Source: Xanthobacteraceae bacterium (lineage in GTDB: Bacteria; Pseudomonadota; Alphaproteobacteria; Rhizobiales; Xanthobacteraceae). Taken from it: a DNA stretch of 8,535 nucleotides. Made by a program: the position numbers and the translations under genes. Below the pieces are notes generated by a model. That model was given only the letters and a program-made list of their open reading frames with translations. It ran no database searches and was not told where the DNA came from. The stretch covers positions 1 to 8,535 of the forward strand of contig JASHVC010000830.1 of NCBI GenBank assembly GCA_030039655.1. The letters run 5' to 3'. Positions 6,229 through 8,535 of this stretch are shown piece after piece. The stretch's first letter is position 1. Every line of letters starts with the position of its first letter.

Positions 6229-6311
6229 GGGCGCTCCAGTGCTGCTACATAGAGCGGACGCTCCGCCGAGTCGGCTCCGTGCCAAACGTCGACGGTCAGC
6301 TCTACAGCCGA
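6229..6311. other. convergent intergenic spacer with short inverted repeats
   Basis: This 83-bp spacer lies between two convergent stop codons. GCGGA-CGC-TCCGC (6254-6266) and GCCGA-G-TCGGC (6265-6275) are perfect adjoining inverted repeats without a T run on either side. They may act as a shared, non-canonical end for both transcripts. Confidence 0.3.
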
Positions 6312-6482
6312 CTATCTACAGACTTTCACCCAAACACAGATCTTTTTGAAATTTTCCCAATGGCATTGTTGTTCCATCCGGCAGTTCTTGCCGGCTTTGT
6401 CTTGAGCCATCGCAACCTGCGGCATGGCGACAATGACCAAAGCAATCAGGCTGTAGGCGATTGTCGAGCATAGTCCACGCAT
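6312..6482 (-). CDS. small exported four-cysteine peptide (56 aa)
   Basis: Starting at ATG 6482, 6 nt after the purine-rich tract AGAGGAGAG, the product is 56 residues. Residues 1-26 are a clear signal peptide: charged start, hydrophobic AYSLIALVIVA, and a cleavage site after AMA. That leaves a 30-residue mature peptide with cysteines spaced C-X5-C-X8-C-X5-C, estimated net charge +4, and three aromatic residues around the cysteines (HWENF, VWV). The symmetric spacing suits two intrachain disulfides. It is the last gene of a likely three-gene minus-strand operon, 44 bp after the MORN gene, with a TlpA-type oxidoreductase at the head. An upstream start at 6587 would place the signal peptide internally and overlap the MORN gene, so it was not used. 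Function is not recognised. Confidence 0.72.
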   Translation of the reverse strand: MRGLCSTIAYSLIALVIVAMPQVAMAQDKAGKNCRMEQQCHWENFKKICVWVKVCR

Positions 6483-6526
6483 TATTCTCTCCTCTGCTCC
6501 AGTACGCGCCCCCAACGCTAACTTAA

Positions 6527-7039
6527 TCAACGGCAGGCCGATAACGGAATGCCGATCGAAGCCTTCCGTGCTCCGCCCTGCAGACATCCATCCTTCCAGA
6601 TGCCGCGCACAGTCTCGCCGCCTTGCGTCAGGGTGCCGGCACCGTTCGGTTTGCCATCGCGAAATTCGCCTTCGTAGCGCAACTTTTGCAACATCAGTAC
6701 ACCGCGACCATTCGGCTCACCGGCGGACAGCTCGCCTTCGTAGCTGCCTGTGGCCCAGGTCTGCACGCCTTTGCCGGCCTGCTTGCCCTCGAGCCAAACT
6801 CCTTTGTCGGTTTCCATGACGGTCTTGCCCTTCATCCATTGCGCGCTTCCAGAGCCTTCGGCACGGCCGTTGGAGCACGCGCCGGACCAGACGACGGCTT
6901 CGTCGATTTGCGGATTGGGGTCCCAGACCTGACAGCCCGATTTATCGTCGGTCACCCATGTGCCAGCACGCGCGCCCTCGCCTGCAAAGACCAGGCAAGC
7001 CAGCACGATTGCACCGCTGACTGTCAGCCGAGGCCGCAT
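6527..7039 (-). CDS. exported MORN-repeat protein
   Basis: A 170-residue precursor with a signal peptide (MRPRLTVSGAIVLACLVFAG, cleavage likely after ARA at residue 25). The body carries four to five MORN units of pattern Y/W-x-G-x-x-x-x-G-x-x-x-G-x-G, at about 51-66, 82-96, 100-116 and 122-138, with a degenerate last one near 147. MORN repeats are short beta-hairpins best known as lipid- or protein-contact modules; here they would sit in the periplasm. The mature form has four cysteines (C36, C55, C152, C169), which suits disulfides and the upstream thioredoxin. ATG 7039 is preferred, with GAGAG about 10 nt ahead; TTG 7048 would add three residues. It begins 24 bp after the TlpA-like stop, consistent with one transcript. 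No specific function is known. Confidence 0.82.
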   Translation of the reverse strand: MRPRLTVSGAIVLACLVFAGEGARAGTWVTDDKSGCQVWDPNPQIDEAVVWSGACSNGRAEGSGSAQWMKGKTVMETDKGVWLEGKQAGKGVQTWATGSYEGELSAGEPNGRGVLMLQKLRYEGEFRDGKPNGAGTLTQGGETVRGIWKDGCLQGGARKASIGIPLSACR

Positions 7040-7063
7040 CGGGACCAACTCTCGTTGCCGATT

Positions 7064-7576
7064 TCAGTGCGCATGGGGCAGCAGCGGGATCACCAGGCTG
7101 TCAAGCAGTTCGTCGCGCACATCGATCATCATGTCGCTGACCTTGCCATCAGGATCGATGATCCAGGTGATCGGCACTCCTGCCGGCGGTCCGAAGCCAT
7201 CATTGGTGATGCCCTTGAGCAGAGCGACGGGGTAGGCGAGCTTGGGCGCGACCTTGCGCACCTTTCCCAGATCGCTGTCTTGATCGATGCTGATACCGAT
7301 CATTTCCAAATTCTGATCGTGATGGCGGCGATAGAGGGCATCGAGTTTCGGCATGTCCTTGCGGCACGGCGCGCACCACGTCGCCCAGTAGTTCACCAGA
7401 ACCACCTTGCCGCGCAGCTTGGCGAGATCGAAGGTCTGCCCGTCGAGCTCAGTCACGACGAGTTCCGGCGCCACTTTGCCAATCTCCGGTGCCGCGCGCG
7501 TTGGCGTGCTCAACGCTGCGGCGATTGCCGTCACATACAAGAGGGCGAACGCGGACTTCCCAACGACCGACGTCAT
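7064..7576 (-). CDS. TlpA/ResA-type periplasmic thiol-disulfide oxidoreductase
   Basis: A 170-residue exported thioredoxin-fold protein. A signal peptide spans about 1-28 (FALLYVTAIAAALS, cleavage near TRA). The family N-terminal segment is at about 31-55 (IGKVAPELVVTELDGQTFDL), followed by GKVVLVNYWATWCAPC with active-site C68 and C71 at 57-71. The cis-proline region GVPITWIIDPDGK is at 133-145. Relatives reduce disulfides in the periplasm, for cytochrome c maturation or for copper-centre assembly of cytochrome oxidase; which applies here is not visible. ATG 7576 follows AAGGAGATG at good spacing. It heads a likely operon with the MORN protein and the Cys4 peptide, so those cysteine proteins are plausible substrates (inference). 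Confidence 0.92.
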   Translation of the reverse strand: MTSVVGKSAFALLYVTAIAAALSTPTRAAPEIGKVAPELVVTELDGQTFDLAKLRGKVVLVNYWATWCAPCRKDMPKLDALYRRHHDQNLEMIGISIDQDSDLGKVRKVAPKLAYPVALLKGITNDGFGPPAGVPITWIIDPDGKVSDMMIDVRDELLDSLVIPLLPHAH

Positions 7577-7698
7577 GCCTTACATCTCCTTTTCGGGCCA
7601 GACAATCGGCCGGTTCATTACTCGTAAATATGAGCTAGATATCCAGCTTACCACGTTCCGTCGATCAGCAGCCATTCAGCGGCAATGAGGTGAGAAAC
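7577..7698. promoter_or_regulatory. divergent promoter region, TlpA-like operon and small His/Met protein
   Basis: This 122-bp region separates two divergently read start codons and must contain both promoters. AGCTAGATATCCAGCT (7633-7648) is a 16-bp palindrome with one mismatched pair, placed midway, and is a candidate shared operator. CTCGTAAATATGAG (7621-7634), an imperfect palindrome, abuts it. No clean -35/-10 pair could be assigned. Confidence 0.45.
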
Positions 7699-7902
7699 AT
7701 GTTGAAAATGTGCGCGGTCACTCTGCTCGCGATTTTGTGTTGTACCGGCGCGGCAAGCGCGCACGGCGGCGGTGGCGCCGAACCTATGCCGAGCACGAGC
7801 TTCACGGACATGCCGAACTATTCGCCCCAGCGCATGACGCCGGCTTGGCTGCCCAGGGTGAAGCATCGGCATTGGCAACAAGGCGTCGCGCGCGACCGCT
7901 GA
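7699..7902 (+). CDS. small exported His/Gly/Met-containing protein (67 aa)
   Basis: ATG 7699 follows GAGGTGA (7687-7693) at good spacing; GTG 7690 is an alternative adding three residues. The product has a signal peptide (MLKMCAVTLLAILCCTGAASA) with likely cleavage before HGGGG. The mature part of about 46 residues begins AHGGGGAEPMPS and contains MPNYSPQRM and a basic tail KHRHWQQGVARDR. The cysteines fall in the signal peptide and do not form a proper lipobox. Three histidines and three methionines in so short a mature chain could bind metal, but this is inference. It diverges from the TlpA-like operon and ends ahead of a strong terminator, which supports it as a real transcript. The family is not recognised. 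Confidence 0.68.
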   Translation: MLKMCAVTLLAILCCTGAASAHGGGGAEPMPSTSFTDMPNYSPQRMTPAWLPRVKHRHWQQGVARDR

Positions 7903-7933
7903 CATCGGAGACGTTTCGATCTTAGGCGTCGGG

Positions 7934-7970
7934 GGCCGGCGGACCACTTCTGGCCTGCCGGCCTCTTTTT
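7934..7970 (+). terminator. intrinsic terminator after the 67-aa exported protein gene
   Basis: GGCCGGC (7934-7940) pairs perfectly with GCCGGCC (7957-7963). An inner stem CCA/TGG closes a CTTC tetraloop, and TCTTTTT (7964-7970) follows. It begins 31 bp after the stop codon at 7902. The T run is only on the plus strand, so it serves the plus-strand gene and not the convergent porin-like gene. Confidence 0.88.
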
Positions 7971-7974
7971 GCGT

Positions 7975-8535
7975 TCAGAAATTGTAGCTCGTCACCAGCT
8001 TGATCAGATATGGCGCGACGAGCTGTCCTTCCGTGGCGGCGTTATTAGCCGCGTTAGCGCGGTAATAGACCGGGAACTCGATGTCGAAGTAGGTCTTAAG
8101 CACCCGATTATTGGCCTCATCCAGCACTTTAGTTAACTCGATACCGGGCGAGAGCATGACCCGGTCAAAGCCGCTATTGAACGGGTCTGAGCCCGTACCA
8201 GAATCGGCATCGCGATGCGATATGATGACCTGCGCGACCGGCGTGATCTTGTCCAAGCCGAGGACGTGGTACAAGTTGTTGTAGACGATGCCCATGGCGC
8301 CATCGACCTGCATGCCTGGATGATAGCTTTGCACGACGCCAAGATTGCCATCGAAGAAGCCCTGCGGATCGACCGCGTTCTGATAGAGAAAGGGTTGGCG
8401 CCACATCAGTTGTCCAAAGTACTGCCAGGCATTGTCACCCGTCAGTAGACCGCGATGGAAGGCGCCGAGCATCAGGTCGGTCGAACCGGATCCGATTTGG
8501 GTGTCACGATCAATTCCCGGCGCGGTGAAAGTTCC
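7975..8535 (-). CDS. outer-membrane beta-barrel protein (transporter-like), N terminus cut by window edge
   Basis: The frame stays open to the right edge, so the ATG at 8472 is internal. The 186 visible residues are the C-terminal part and begin GTFTAPGIDRDTQIGSGSTD. The pattern of alternating hydrophobic strands and the GSGSTDLMLGAFHRG motif resembles barrels annotated as 'transporter' or MetA-pathway phenol-degradation-like outer-membrane proteins. The final strand LVAPYLIKLVTSYNF ends in the C-terminal Phe typical of proteins inserted by the BAM machinery. Aromatic residues are frequent (QYFGQLMWRQPFLYQ). It is convergent with the 67-aa protein gene, 72 bp from its stop. Substrate unknown; the beta-barrel call is firmer than the subfamily. 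Confidence 0.78.
   Translation of the reverse strand, partial: GTFTAPGIDRDTQIGSGSTDLMLGAFHRGLLTGDNAWQYFGQLMWRQPFLYQNAVDPQGFFDGNLGVVQSYHPGMQVDGAMGIVYNNLYHVLGLDKITPVAQVIISHRDADSGTGSDPFNSGFDRVMLSPGIELTKVLDEANNRVLKTYFDIEFPVYYRANAANNAATEGQLVAPYLIKLVTSYNF

Noticed and set aside
6483..6587. N-terminal extension of the Cys4 peptide to a start at 6587
   Set aside because: It would bury the signal peptide internally and overlap the MORN gene; ATG 6482 has a strong ribosome site.
6623..7627. Plus-strand open frame of 334 codons
   Set aside because: It is antisense to the MORN and TlpA-like genes, which have signal peptides and clear motifs. The antisense product is Arg/His-rich without a recognisable domain, a typical GC-rich shadow frame.
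1..8535. CRISPR arrays, insertion sequences, tRNA or rRNA genes
   Set aside because: No spaced repeats, transposase frames, terminal repeats or cloverleaf structures were recognised on either strand.

Overview
The window reads as GC-rich alphaproteobacterial chromosome, most likely Bradyrhizobium or a close Rhizobiales relative. Three things suggest this: tandem Crp/Fnr paralogues, a TPR protein with the N-terminal domain common in rhizobial 'adenylate cyclase-like' TPR proteins, and many small exported proteins. The taxonomic call is inference from protein flavour and base composition; no rRNA or tRNA is present to anchor it. No insertion sequence, CRISPR array, phage gene or RNA gene was seen.

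Left part (1-1316, minus strand): nearly all of a class III, PLP-dependent omega-amino acid:pyruvate aminotransferase, running off the left edge close to its natural C terminus. A gene-free divergent region (1317-1672) separates it from the first of two Crp/Fnr regulators on the plus strand.

Regulatory part (1673-5481, plus strand): two Crp/Fnr paralogues (1673-2335 and 2701-3372), about 60% identical by hand alignment and equal in domain layout. They share a 14-bp exact repeat upstream of each gene. An AT-rich spacer (3373-3549) follows, with a consensus DnaA box, a near-match beside it and a candidate promoter overlapped by an inverted repeat. Next comes a 643-codon membrane-anchored TolB-like/TPR signalling protein, with a perfect 14-bp-arm palindrome inside its first codons.

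Envelope part (5674-8535): almost every product carries an export signal. On the plus strand is a Met/His-rich periplasmic protein with a P19/Tp34-like motif. On the minus strand is a probable operon of three: a TlpA/ResA-type thioredoxin, a MORN-repeat protein with four cysteines, and a 56-residue exported peptide with spacing C-X5-C-X8-C-X5-C. Diverging from that operon is a 67-residue exported His/Gly/Met protein ending in a strong intrinsic terminator. A truncated outer-membrane beta-barrel protein runs off the right edge on the minus strand.

How they may work together (inference): a periplasmic thiol-disulfide oxidoreductase next to two disulfide-capable exported proteins, flanked by Met/His-rich exported proteins, suggests an envelope thiol or metal (copper/iron) module. 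The Cys4 peptide operon is the least familiar part of the window. The aminotransferase and the regulators have no visible functional link to that module.
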